Notes: generated by a model from the sequence alone, not told the origin. DNA of 27,541 nucleotides from an uncultured Ruminococcus sp. (GCA_902783705.1 CACZSA010000214.1:1-27541), one strand, 5' to 3'; shown: positions 1-7,135, numbered from the stretch's first letter. Program-made: numbers and translations.

Positions 1-990
1 CATTGCCGTTGCCCCCAGGTCATCGTGGGCGCTGGCGCCTTCAATGCGGGTAATAAAGCGGATGTCGCTTTCGTCATAGCTGGGAGAAGCGTCAAAGAAT
101 GCGGCAAGCTCTCCGGCTCTGATTAAGGTATCGCGCGCCTCGTCCCTCTGCCCTGACGACAGCTGCGACCCGGCAAGAACGGCGAGAAAAACAGCGCTGA
201 CTTTGTCGAAGTAGTTCGGTTTGTCCGCTTTCCGAAGCCCCAAAAGAAGCCGGGTTCCCCAGCCCAGGATCGCCTGCATGGAGGCATGATCGCCGCAGGC
301 AAAATATACGTTCACATAACCGTTGATCGTGGTGACAAGCTCAGCGACATGCTTTAGAAGGGCCTCCGACAGAAACCGCTGCGCCTCCGCAGTTTGATCG
401 TTCTGCGCCAGGGTATTCCCGATCTCATGGCTATATTGCCCGCCGGCATTATGCGCTTTCCAAAGCTCTATGGCCTTGTCCGTTTCGCCAAGCCCCAGAT
501 ACGTTTGCGCGATTCTTCCGTAGATCGTCTGCTCGCTGATCTCCGGGTCTTCGTTCTGTGGCAGAAGCAGAAGGGATCGCTCCAGAAGCTCCAGCGCGCG
601 GCGGAACAGAGCCTTGTCCCCGCTGTCAAATCCAAAGGCGCGGTACAGCGCGGCGCTCTCACTGACAATCTGAAAGGAGTGCGGGTACTTCCAGAGCGCC
701 TTTTCCGCCTCCGCAAGCCCGTCCGGGTCCTTCCGGCGGCGGTATTCCCTCAAACGCTTCACCGTCGCCTCCAGGCGGTTGTCCTTGACTTCGTAGCCGA
801 GCAGCACGTCCACGGAGGTATCGAAAAAGTCAGCCATTTGAATGATCAGCTCCAGCTCCGGAATCGACAGCTTTGCCTCCCACTTATATACCGCGCCCCC
901 CGTCACCCCTAATGCCTCGGAAAGCTGTTCCTGGGTCAGGGATCGCTCCTTGCGGAATCTGCGGATGTTCTCCGCCAGCATCATCTTCAT
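1..990 (-). CDS. XRE-family transcriptional regulator with TPR-like C-terminal domain (3' end outside window)
   Basis: The reading frame is open from an ATG at 990 down to base 1, giving 330 codons without a stop, so the C-terminus lies beyond the window. Residues about 4-60 form a helix-turn-helix of the XRE/Cro-CI type: LTQEQLSEALGV is the recognition-helix region, VYKWE follows it, and the domain ends in DVLLG, the usual boundary of this family. The rest is alpha-helical with repeated Leu/Ala patterns (for example AEAEKALWKYP and ETDKAIELW), as in TPR-type sensor regions attached to XRE domains. A strong site (AAAGGAGG) precedes the ATG, and a TTCACT/TATAAT promoter lies just upstream. The ligand and targets are not visible. 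It reads in the same direction as the membrane operon ending at 1106 and may regulate it or itself; this is inference. Confidence 0.88.
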   Translation of the reverse strand, partial: MKMMLAENIRRFRKERSLTQEQLSEALGVTGGAVYKWEAKLSIPELELIIQMADFFDTSVDVLLGYEVKDNRLEATVKRLREYRRRKDPDGLAEAEKALWKYPHSFQIVSESAALYRAFGFDSGDKALFRRALELLERSLLLLPQNEDPEISEQTIYGRIAQTYLGLGETDKAIELWKAHNAGGQYSHEIGNTLAQNDQTAEAQRFLSEALLKHVAELVTTINGYVNVYFACGDHASMQAILGWGTRLLLGLRKADKPNYFDKVSAVFLAVLAGSQLSSGQRDEARDTLIRAGELAAFFDASPSYDESDIRFITRIEGASAHDDLGATAM

Positions 991-1020
991 GCGCCTGCCT
1001 CCTTTGTGTTTCTGTAAATG

Positions 1021-1049
1021 ATTATAACGCATCGAAGCAGGAAAGTGAA
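1021..1049 (-). promoter_or_regulatory. Promoter of the XRE regulator gene
   Basis: On the minus strand a TTCACT -35 element (1044-1049) and a perfect TATAAT -10 element (1021-1026) are separated by 17 bp, about 30 bp upstream of the regulator's start codon. Supported by motif and spacing only. Confidence 0.65.
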
Positions 1050-1081
1050 CAGAACGGTCATAATGATGGGATTTTATTTTC

Positions 1082-1096
1082 CATACTGTCAGTATG
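1082..1096. promoter_or_regulatory. Palindromic candidate operator upstream of the XRE gene
   Basis: CATACTG and CAGTATG are perfect inverted 7-bp arms around a single T. They are flanked by TTTT on the left and AAAA on the right, so the symmetry extends with one mismatch pair. A one-base centre argues against an RNA hairpin, and no U-tract follows on the minus strand, so a DNA-binding site is the better reading. It lies about 33 bp upstream of the regulator's -35 box, in the gap behind the membrane operon. Binding by the adjacent XRE protein is inferred. Confidence 0.45.
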
Positions 1097-1105
1097 AAAA
1101 ATCCG

Positions 1106-1426
1106 TCAACGCAGAACCGAGAGAATCACCCCGGTCCCGAAGGAGAGGACGTTCGCCGCGAGGGTGAGGAGGAAGAGCCTCCCGGAAGCGCCGAACGCGA
1201 GGGCATAGACCCCGAACTCCGCGAGGACGACGACCGCCTCCGCCGCAAGGATCACCGGGATCCGGTACGGCAGAACGGCAAGCTGAAAGAGCAGGTTCAG
1301 CGTCAAGTTCGTCACGACGTTTGCGAGCGCGGTCACGGCGATCTCCTCCCGATCCCGGTATCCGCAGAGCGCGAGAAAAGGAACCTCGATGAGGAGCGTG
1401 AGCGCGCAGGCCGCGAGGAGGATCAT
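1106..1426 (-). CDS. Small four-helix membrane protein of unknown function
   Basis: A 106-residue, almost wholly hydrophobic protein with about four membrane segments (roughly residues 2-20, 28-51, 56-76 and 84-105). Polar features include GYRDREE after helix 1, an NVVTNLTLN stretch in helix 2 (36-44) and glutamates inside predicted helices (E14, E63, E70), which could matter for ion or proton movement. I do not recognise a named family, though short proteins of this look occur in Clostridia. The ATG at 1426 overlaps the stop of the upstream gene as ATGA, and a GGAGGA site lies inside that gene's last codons, so translation is probably coupled. It is the last gene of a four-gene operon with an MFS transporter. 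An in-frame upstream extension exists, but it would overlap the preceding gene and adds an Arg-rich, non-membrane segment, so I rejected it. Confidence 0.75.
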   Translation of the reverse strand: MILLAACALTLLIEVPFLALCGYRDREEIAVTALANVVTNLTLNLLFQLAVLPYRIPVILAAEAVVVLAEFGVYALAFGASGRLFLLTLAANVLSFGTGVILSVLR

Positions 1427-1629
1427 TTCCTCCTCCGCCGCACGAGGAACCACACGAGAAGCGCGGCGGAGACGAGAATCACCGCGATCACGATCCACGG
1501 CACGATGCTCGCGCGGAGCTCATACATCAGGATCTCCCCGGGATCCACAATGGCGTCCGCGAGCGCGGGGACGGCGAGGGTCAGGGCGGAAAGAGCGGCA
1601 AGGATGAGGGCGAGGACGCTTTTTTTCAT
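1423..1629 (-). CDS. Tiny type I membrane protein with signal peptide
   Basis: A 68-residue protein. Residues 1-24 are a typical signal peptide (MKK, a hydrophobic core, then PALA). A short exported segment of about 18 residues follows, then one transmembrane helix (about 43-64) and an RRRRK cytoplasmic tail. The expected topology is outside-in with almost no extracellular domain, which suggests an accessory subunit rather than an enzyme. An AAAGGGG ribosome binding site precedes the ATG at 1629, only 4 bp after the upstream stop. Its architecture matches the next protein upstream (1634-1954), suggesting duplication or paired partners. No family is recognised. Confidence 0.75.
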   Translation of the reverse strand: MKKSVLALILAALSALTLAVPALADAIVDPGEILMYELRASIVPWIVIAVILVSAALLVWFLVRRRRK

Positions 1630-1633
1630 GGCG

Positions 1634-1954
1634 TCAGGCCCCTTTCTTCGGATTTCTGCGGCGGACGATCAGCCACACGAGCAGGGCGAGCGCGATGACG
1701 ACCACGCCGACGCAGAGGATCACGACGGGGACCGGGATGCGCTCGGCGGTGGGCTCGACGGTCAGGGGCTGATCCTCGGCTTCGGGATCGACCGCGGTGG
1801 GGACCTCCTCGTCAGGTTCGGCGGGGATCTCCTCCGGGACCTCGATCTCGTTCTCGAGCTCCGAGGGATCGAACGGGAGGATATCCGCCGACGCGGGGAG
1901 GATCATCCAGGCAACGCAGAGGACGGACAAAAGAACGGACAAGAGCTTTTTCAT
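1634..1954 (-). CDS. Small type I membrane protein with acidic Pro/Glu-rich ectodomain
   Basis: A 106-residue protein. Residues 1-23 are a signal peptide ending in PASA. Residues 24-74 form a low-complexity, strongly acidic Pro/Glu/Asp linker expected outside the cell. Residues about 75-98 form a single transmembrane helix, followed by a basic RRRNPKKGA tail. There is no LPXTG sorting motif. The ATG at 1954 overlaps the stop of the upstream MFS gene as ATGA, with AAAGGAGA upstream. A longer in-frame ORF reaching back to 2839 only reads the MFS gene in the wrong frame. The function is unknown; the acidic segment could bind cations or a cationic partner, or act as a spacer through the wall (inference). 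Confidence 0.75.
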   Translation of the reverse strand: MKKLLSVLLSVLCVAWMILPASADILPFDPSELENEIEVPEEIPAEPDEEVPTAVDPEAEDQPLTVEPTAERIPVPVVILCVGVVVIALALLVWLIVRRRNPKKGA

Positions 1955-2976
1955 ATTGTACTCTCCTTTTCCGGGGGAAGGCTGTCTTCTCCCCGCTGTA
2001 TGGTTTTCGAGGAATAGAGGATCGCGAGGATGCCGAAGAGGAAGCTCGCGAGGGTGAGGATCCACGCCGCGGGGCCCGTCAGCGGTATGAGCATCCCGGC
2101 GATGGTCCCGGGCCACAGCGCGGACGCGGCAAGACCGAACGCAAAGCCCGGGGCATCCGGCATCGCGCGGTAGAGGAGCCAGAGCGTCACGGGCATCGTG
2201 AGATTGAGGGCGAACTGCCCTGCAAGCGAAGGGAGGATCCATGCCGATCCGAATGCGATGAGCAGGGCCGCCGCGGGTATCGACACAATGGCCGACTTTG
2301 CGGGTCCCAGTCGGTCGCAGACGAATCCGCCCGCCGTCTTGCCCGCCCAGACCGCGAGGGTGAGGACAAGGCTCAGCCAGACGCCCGTCTTCCACGGGAA
2401 CGAAACGACCGAGCCGCCCACCGCCCGCACCGCCACGGCGAGGGTCAGGAGGATGACGGGGAGCATCGGCGAGGGGATCGCACGCTGTCCGGATGTTTGG
2501 GATTGCGGGCTCCTCCGCGTCGACAGCGGAACGATCAGGACGGCGGCAAGGACGGCGATGGGCGCGTAAATCCAGCCCCAGTCCGGGAACAGCATGCCGA
2601 GCGTCACCCCGATGGCGCCGGGCGCGACGAAGACCCCGAGGGGACCCGCGCGGCCTCCGCTGTCCTCGAGCGTCATCGAGCCGCCGGCGACGTGGAAGAC
2701 GCTGTTCCCACACCCAACGAAGAGGATCCGCCAGACGGGCGGCAGGGGAAGCGCGAATCCCGCCGCGACGAGAACAAGGGCGCAGGACGCGGCCCAGCCA
2801 TGACGCCGGATGCGGTCCGCCGCCAGCCCGACGAGGCATTGCGTCGAAAAGGCGAGGGTATTGTAAAGCAGGATAAGCAGGGCGGTATCTCCCGCCGCGC
2901 GGACGGGTCCGAAGACCGTCGCGGCGCAGAGGGCGTCCACGAGAAAATGCGCGATGGAATTGAGGATCAGAAGCAT
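1951..2976 (-). CDS. Major facilitator superfamily transporter
   Basis: A 341-residue polytopic protein with about 10-12 membrane segments and short loops. It is shorter than typical 390-450-residue MFS carriers but has two halves of helices around a central polar loop (about residues 155-170, TRRSPQSQTSGQR). A basic loop after helix 2 (LAADRIRRHGW) resembles MFS motif A, and a second half-motif GGFVCDRLGPAKS occurs in the C-terminal half. The start at 2976 is chosen because AGGAGGC-like spacing (GGAGG about 6 bases upstream) precedes it; upstream in-frame codons to 3039 lack hydrophobic character. The substrate is unknown. It is the first gene of an operon with three small membrane proteins and has a strong promoter and a structured leader. 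Confidence 0.82.
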   Translation of the reverse strand: MLLILNSIAHFLVDALCAATVFGPVRAAGDTALLILLYNTLAFSTQCLVGLAADRIRRHGWAASCALVLVAAGFALPLPPVWRILFVGCGNSVFHVAGGSMTLEDSGGRAGPLGVFVAPGAIGVTLGMLFPDWGWIYAPIAVLAAVLIVPLSTRRSPQSQTSGQRAIPSPMLPVILLTLAVAVRAVGGSVVSFPWKTGVWLSLVLTLAVWAGKTAGGFVCDRLGPAKSAIVSIPAAALLIAFGSAWILPSLAGQFALNLTMPVTLWLLYRAMPDAPGFAFGLAASALWPGTIAGMLIPLTGPAAWILTLASFLFGILAILYSSKTIQRGEDSLPPEKESTI

Positions 2977-2995
2977 AGCTGCCTCCACAAAGCCC

Positions 2996-3027
2996 GGTTT
3001 TGTTCCGTACGGATTCCTCGCAAAACC
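2996..3027 (-). promoter_or_regulatory. Structured 5' leader of the MFS operon
   Basis: In the leader RNA (minus strand), GGUUUUG pairs perfectly with CAAAACC (3021-3027 with 2996-3002). The 18-base interval contains a 10-bp palindrome, TCCGTACGGA (3004-3013). The CAAAACC arm also overlaps an ACAAA that could pair with a UUUGU just before the ribosome binding site. Mutually exclusive pairings of this sort are compatible with a translational switch, but no known riboswitch class is recognised. Confidence 0.4.
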
Positions 3028-3069
3028 TCCCCCGAGCAATTCTGCGCGATCCTTGTATGGCTTGAGTCT

Positions 3070-3098
3070 ACTATATCACAAACCTTGTGTTTTTGCAA
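3070..3098 (-). promoter_or_regulatory. Promoter of the MFS/small membrane protein operon
   Basis: On the minus strand TTGCAA (3093-3098) and TATAGT (3070-3075) are separated by 17 bp. The predicted start near 3063 leaves a leader of about 87 nt before the ATG at 2976. Confidence 0.7.
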
Positions 3099-3180
3099 GG
3101 GCTGCGGGCAAGGTTCGGCGGCGCGGGAGGCGCATTTCATCGGCAGTCCATGAAATATCCCGTATTTATTCATATTTGTA

Positions 3181-3189
3181 TGTTATACT
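3181..3189 (+). promoter_or_regulatory. Extended -10 promoter of the patB-GH43 operon
   Basis: TGTTATACT gives an extended -10 element (TG-N-TATACT), with no convincing -35 box 17 bp upstream (CGTATT). The expected start is near 3196, directly before a small GCCGG/CCGGC stem (3199-3214). The first gene starts at 3256. Confidence 0.55.
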
Positions 3190-3255
3190 GCCCAAAGAGC
3201 CGGACGGATCCGGCGCATCGATATTCCTTTGGAACAGACATCAGGGAGGATTCTC

Positions 3256-4443
3256 ATGCAATATGATTTTGACACCCCCGTCAACCGCCGCGGGACGGAT
3301 TCGGCGAAATGGAACGTAGGCCCGAACGAGCTGCCCATGTGGGTGGCGGACATGGATTTCAAGACCGCGCCCGCCGTGGAACGCGCGATCCTCGAACGGG
3401 CAAACGAGGGCGTTTTCGGCTACACGACCTTCCCCGCCGCGTGGTACGACGCGTATATCGGATGGTGGAAGGAACGCCACGATTTCACCATGGAAAAGGA
3501 CTGGCTCGGGTTTGCCGTCGGCGTGATCCCGGCGATCTCGACCGCGATCCGGGTGCTCTCGGAGCCCGGCGACCGCGTGGTAATGCTCACGCCGATCTAC
3601 AACGCCTTCCCCTCGATCGTGGAGGGCAGCGGACGGAAAACCGCCGAGGTGCAGATGATCCGGACCTACGAGAATGGACGCCCGGTCTATTCGATCGACT
3701 GGGATGCGCTCGACGCCGCCCTCTCCGCCGAGCACACCCCGCTTCTCATCTTCTGTAATCCCCAGAACCCGACCGGGAAGATCTGGGAGCGGGAGACCAT
3801 GGCAAAAATCGGGGAGATGTGCCGCGCCCACGGGGTGACGGTCCTCTCCGACGAGATCCACAGCGACATCGTCATGCCCGGAAAGCGCTGTCTTCCCTTC
3901 GCCGCCGCGAGCGAGGAGAACTGCCACATCACGGCGACCTTCCTCGCGCCCACCAAGGCCTTCAACATCATGGGGCTGAAGACCTCCGCCGTGTGCGCCG
4001 CCGATCCGGAGCTGCGGGGGAAGATCCTCTCCGCCCTCGGCGATCTCGCGGGAGCGAACGTCTTTGCCGCGCCCGCCGCCATCGCCGCGTTCACCGAGGG
4101 AGGCGAATGGCTCGACGAGCTCTGCGCGTACATCTTCCGGAACAAGGCCCGGGTCGATGCCTTCCTCGCGTCGGAGCTGCCAGAGGTCGCCTCCGTCCCG
4201 TCCGAGACCACGTATCTGATGTGGCTCGACGTCGGACGCGTTACACAGGACAGCGGGGAGTTCTACCAGTACCTGCGCCGCGAGACCGGGCTCTATGTCT
4301 GCCCCGGGACGTGGTACCGCGGGGATGGGGCGTCCTTCCTCCGCTTCAATGCCGCCTGCCCGCGTTCCCTCCTCGAAGACGGGCTCTCCCGCTTGAAAAA
4401 CGGCGTCCGGAAGTACGAGGCAGAACACGGGATCGTCTTATGA
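3256..4443 (+). CDS. PatB/MalY-type PLP-dependent C-S lyase (aminotransferase class I/II fold)
   Basis: A 395-residue cytoplasmic fold-type I PLP enzyme of the MalY/PatB group, whose members cleave cystathionine and other cysteine S-conjugates to pyruvate, ammonia and a thiol. Family marks include the N-terminal DTPVNRRGTDSAKW and LPMWVADMDF, CNPQNPTGK (167-175), LSDEIHSD with the pyridine-nitrogen-binding Asp199, and APTKAFNIMGL with the PLP Schiff-base Lys234. The length matches the family (about 390). The start at 3256 follows AGGGAGGA and is preferred over an ATG at 3229. Its stop overlaps the GH43 start codon, so it leads a five-gene operon of otherwise hydrolytic genes. Its role there may be release of thiols from imported conjugates, but an ordinary methionine-pathway role is equally possible. 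Confidence 0.92.
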   Translation: MQYDFDTPVNRRGTDSAKWNVGPNELPMWVADMDFKTAPAVERAILERANEGVFGYTTFPAAWYDAYIGWWKERHDFTMEKDWLGFAVGVIPAISTAIRVLSEPGDRVVMLTPIYNAFPSIVEGSGRKTAEVQMIRTYENGRPVYSIDWDALDAALSAEHTPLLIFCNPQNPTGKIWERETMAKIGEMCRAHGVTVLSDEIHSDIVMPGKRCLPFAAASEENCHITATFLAPTKAFNIMGLKTSAVCAADPELRGKILSALGDLAGANVFAAPAAIAAFTEGGEWLDELCAYIFRNKARVDAFLASELPEVASVPSETTYLMWLDVGRVTQDSGEFYQYLRRETGLYVCPGTWYRGDGASFLRFNAACPRSLLEDGLSRLKNGVRKYEAEHGIVL

Positions 4444-5852
4444 ATTGTATGAATATGAAAATGAAAAAAAGAATCCTCTCCGCGCTCCTTGTCCTGCTCT
4501 TCGCCGCGGGATGTTCTGCCTCCTCTCCACCGCCTGCGGATGTGCCGGAGGAGACGGTCGCCGAGGCTGCCGATCCCCACGCGATCACGCTGGCGGAGGA
4601 CGGGAAGACGGACTTTGTCCTGATCTGCGACCTCGCCGTCGACGACACGGTCAAGGCGAGCTACTACCGCATCCGCGACGCATTCCGGGACGAATACGGG
4701 GCCGAGCTCCCGATCGTCGATTCCGGGTATCGCGAAGAGCACGACTGCGAGATCGTGCTCGCGGCGCGGAACCGGGCGGAATGCGCGGACCTGTTGCGCG
4801 AGATCTCCGGCGACGAATACGCCGTCCGTGCCTCGCGCGATCCCGACACCGGAAAAACCAAGATCCTCATTGCCTATAAAGGAGGCTTTTCAAGAATGTG
4901 CGCCATCGATACCTTTCTGAACGAATGCGTGAGCGGGGGAAAAACCACCGTCCCCGATACGCTCGACCTGCGCGGGGCTGCCGGAGACGTCCTCATCGAA
5001 TCGACGATCGAACGGCTCCGCGACCCCTGCGTCCTCGTGGAGAACGGAACGTATTACGCCTACGGGACGGGCTGGCACGCCTATAAGAACACGAGCGGGA
5101 CCCTCGCCGGGCCGTGGACCGATCTCGGCGTGGTCGTCGAGGTGCCGCCGCACGCGAAGGACTGCCACTGGGCGCCCGAGGTGCATCGGTACAACGGGAA
5201 ATTCTATATGTTTACGACCTATCTCTCGGACGAGAACAACCATCGCGGCTGCACGATCCTCGTCTCCGACACGCCCGAGGGACCCTTTTGCGAGATCACG
5301 GGCGGACACATCACCCCGAAGACGTGGGATTCGATCGACGGGACGTTCTACGTCGACCCGGACGGGCAGCCTTGGATGATCTTCGTGCACGAATGGACCT
5401 CGACGGACGACGGCGTCGGACGGATGGCGGCGGCAAAGCTCTCGGACGATCTCACGCATTTCGTCTCCGAGCCCGTCGAGCTCTTCCGCGCGGACGACGC
5501 GCCGTGGGCGAAGAACGGCGTCACGGACGGATGCTGGATGTACCGCACGGCGGATGGACAGCTTCTGATGCTCTGGTCGAACTGGGACAGCGCGGGCTAC
5601 TGCGTCGGGATCGCACGAAGCGCATCGGGGGCTGTTGAAGGTCCCTGGACGCACGACGAGCGCCTGCTCTATTCGAAATCGATGACAGGGACCTACGACG
5701 GCGGGCACGGGATGCTCTTCACCGACACGGACGGGCAGATGTACCTCTCCCTCCACTCGCCGAACTCCCCGGACGGGAACCGCTATGAGAAGCCGATCTT
5801 CATTCCCGTCCGCGAAGAAGGCGGAACGCTCGTATGGGACTTCGGGAGATAA
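4440..5852 (+). CDS. GH43-family glycoside hydrolase lipoprotein with N-terminal accessory domain
   Basis: A 470-residue lipoprotein. A basic, Met-rich start is followed by a hydrophobic stretch and lipobox FAAGC (lipidated Cys25), so it should be anchored outside the membrane. Residues about 48-185 form an alpha/beta domain that resembles the N-terminal domains found before GH67- and GH20-type catalytic domains (inference from pattern). Residues about 190-470 are a five-bladed beta-propeller of the GH43 type, with RDPCV (Asp195, expected base), HWAPEVH (243-249) and SIDGTF (Asp300, expected pKa modulator). The expected acid position reads VTDG (Asp363) rather than the common EG, as seen in some GH43-like groups. 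Likely substrates are arabinose- or xylose-containing side chains. The ATG at 4440 overlaps the patB-like stop; no clear ribosome binding site is seen, so translation is probably coupled. Starts at 4455 or 4461 are possible. Confidence 0.88.
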   Translation: MNCMNMKMKKRILSALLVLLFAAGCSASSPPPADVPEETVAEAADPHAITLAEDGKTDFVLICDLAVDDTVKASYYRIRDAFRDEYGAELPIVDSGYREEHDCEIVLAARNRAECADLLREISGDEYAVRASRDPDTGKTKILIAYKGGFSRMCAIDTFLNECVSGGKTTVPDTLDLRGAAGDVLIESTIERLRDPCVLVENGTYYAYGTGWHAYKNTSGTLAGPWTDLGVVVEVPPHAKDCHWAPEVHRYNGKFYMFTTYLSDENNHRGCTILVSDTPEGPFCEITGGHITPKTWDSIDGTFYVDPDGQPWMIFVHEWTSTDDGVGRMAAAKLSDDLTHFVSEPVELFRADDAPWAKNGVTDGCWMYRTADGQLLMLWSNWDSAGYCVGIARSASGAVEGPWTHDERLLYSKSMTGTYDGGHGMLFTDTDGQMYLSLHSPNSPDGNRYEKPIFIPVREEGGTLVWDFGR

Positions 5853-5856
5853 GCGC

Positions 5857-6501
5857 ATGGAGAAGATGAAAATCCTCTTTCAGGGAGATTCGATCACCGA
5901 CGGGAACCGCTACAAGGACAAGGCCTCCCGCTGGGACAAGAACCACCAGATCGGGCATTCGTGGGCGTATATCGTCACGGGCGTGCTCACCTGCCGGCAT
6001 CCGGGAAAATACGAATGCGTCAACCGCGGCGTCTCCGGCAATATCGTGATGAATCTGCGAGAACGCTGGCAGGAGGACACCCTCGACGAGCGTCCGGACG
6101 TGCTCCTCGTTCTCATCGGGGTCAACGACTGCTCGCACATTGCCGCCGGGGAATACACGCCCGAGGAATACGGAAAGGTCTACCGCGAGCTGCTGAACGA
6201 CGCCCGGTGTGCCTCTCCCCACATCCGCTTCATCCTCCTCGAGCCCTTCCAGATCGTCGACGATCCGGTCCGGTCCGCACAGATGCCCGTGCTCCGTCAG
6301 ACGGTTAAGGAGATCGCGGAGGAGACGGGCGCTCTGTTCATCCCCCTCGCCGACGATTTCGACGCCTTCGCCGCGCGGGACGGACGGGATCTCTGGCTCT
6401 GGGACGGCGTGCATCCGACCGAGGCCGGACACTATCACATCGCCGAAAAGGTACTCGCGATGGGCGCGGAGATCTTCGGCACGGACAAGGAGGACGCATG
6501 A
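5857..6501 (+). CDS. SGNH/GDSL-family hydrolase (probable carbohydrate esterase)
   Basis: A 214-residue single-domain SGNH hydrolase without signal peptide, so cytoplasmic. Block I GDSITDG carries the nucleophile Ser12. Block II NRGVSGN supplies the oxyanion Gly, block III GVND has Asn90, and block V DGVHPTEAGH has Asp183 and His186. All catalytic residues are present. Family members remove acetyl or other acyl groups from sugars and lipids, and next to a GH43 and below a sugar phosphatase, deacetylation of xylo-oligosaccharides is a reasonable inference. The start at 5857 follows GGGAG and lies 4 bp after the GH43 stop; its own stop overlaps the next start as ATGA. Confidence 0.9.
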   Translation: MEKMKILFQGDSITDGNRYKDKASRWDKNHQIGHSWAYIVTGVLTCRHPGKYECVNRGVSGNIVMNLRERWQEDTLDERPDVLLVLIGVNDCSHIAAGEYTPEEYGKVYRELLNDARCASPHIRFILLEPFQIVDDPVRSAQMPVLRQTVKEIAEETGALFIPLADDFDAFAARDGRDLWLWDGVHPTEAGHYHIAEKVLAMGAEIFGTDKEDA

Positions 6502-7100
6502 TCCGGAACATCGTATTCGACATGGGCGAGGTACTCTATCACTTCTACCCGGAAGAGGCCCTCTCCGCCCTGCCCCAGGAGGACCGCCGCATCCTCGAAG
6601 GGGCGATCTTCCGCCATCCCGACTGGATCCGTCAGGACCGCGGCGACGTCACCGAGGCGGAGCTCATGGAGCTGGTCCGAGCGCGGGTGCCGGAGCGGCT
6701 CTGGGAGACGGCGGATCAGTTCGTCCGCTGGTATGAGCTGACCTCCCCGGTCGACGGGGTCGAAGAGGTCGTGCGGGAGCTCCACGAGGCGGGCTATCCG
6801 CTCTATCTCCTCTCGAACGCGGGCGAGGCCTTCCACCGCTTCCGCGTCCGCATCCCCGCCCTCCGCTGTTTCCGGGGAGAGTTCGTCTCGGCGGACTATC
6901 ACCTTCTGAAGCCCCACGCCGAGATCTATGAGAAATTCATAGAGGTCTACGGGCTCGCGCCTGCACAGTGCCTCTTCATCGACGACTACCCGCCGAACAT
7001 CGAGGGCGCGAAGAACTGCGGATGGGACGGCATCGTCTTCAGGGGCGATGTCGCCGAACTGCGCCGGGAGCTCGCAGAGCGCGGGATCCTTTCCCATTGA
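6498..7100 (+). CDS. HAD-superfamily hydrolase, subfamily IA (YihX-like sugar phosphatase)
   Basis: A 200-residue cytoplasmic HAD protein. Motif I is FDMGEVL with nucleophile Asp8; the residue two positions on is Gly, as in the YihX-like branch. Motif II is LLSN (Ser106, Asn107), motif III LKPH (Lys138) and motif IV FIDDYPPNI (Asp162, Asp163). Residues about 15-80 form the helical cap. Characterised YihX dephosphorylates alpha-glucose 1-phosphate; the substrate here is not known. The ATG overlaps the SGNH stop (ATGA), which ties it to that gene translationally. It may release free sugar or control a phosphosugar during hemicellulose use (inference). Confidence 0.9.
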   Translation: MIRNIVFDMGEVLYHFYPEEALSALPQEDRRILEGAIFRHPDWIRQDRGDVTEAELMELVRARVPERLWETADQFVRWYELTSPVDGVEEVVRELHEAGYPLYLLSNAGEAFHRFRVRIPALRCFRGEFVSADYHLLKPHAEIYEKFIEVYGLAPAQCLFIDDYPPNIEGAKNCGWDGIVFRGDVAELRRELAERGILSH

Positions 7101-7135
7101 ATCACCGGAGCGATGCGCTCCCGAAAGGAACGGAC

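Noticed and set aside
1634..1954. Sortase substrate reading of the small membrane protein
   Set aside because: It has a C-terminal helix and basic tail but no LPXTG-like motif before the helix.
1094..2017. A 307-codon plus-strand frame rich in Arg, Glu and Asp
   Set aside because: Antisense to the small membrane protein genes, which have signal peptides, ribosome binding sites and coupled starts.
1955..2839. N-terminal extension of the 106-residue membrane protein
   Set aside because: It reads the MFS gene out of frame and would bury the obvious signal peptide start at 1954.
3241..4428. A 395-codon open frame opposite the PatB/MalY-like gene
   Set aside because: Mirror frame of a recognisable PLP enzyme, with no ribosome binding site or family signature.
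3819..4439. N-terminal extension of the GH43 lipoprotein
   Set aside because: It overlaps the PLP enzyme gene in another frame and is Arg-rich, and the signal peptide begins at 4440-4461.
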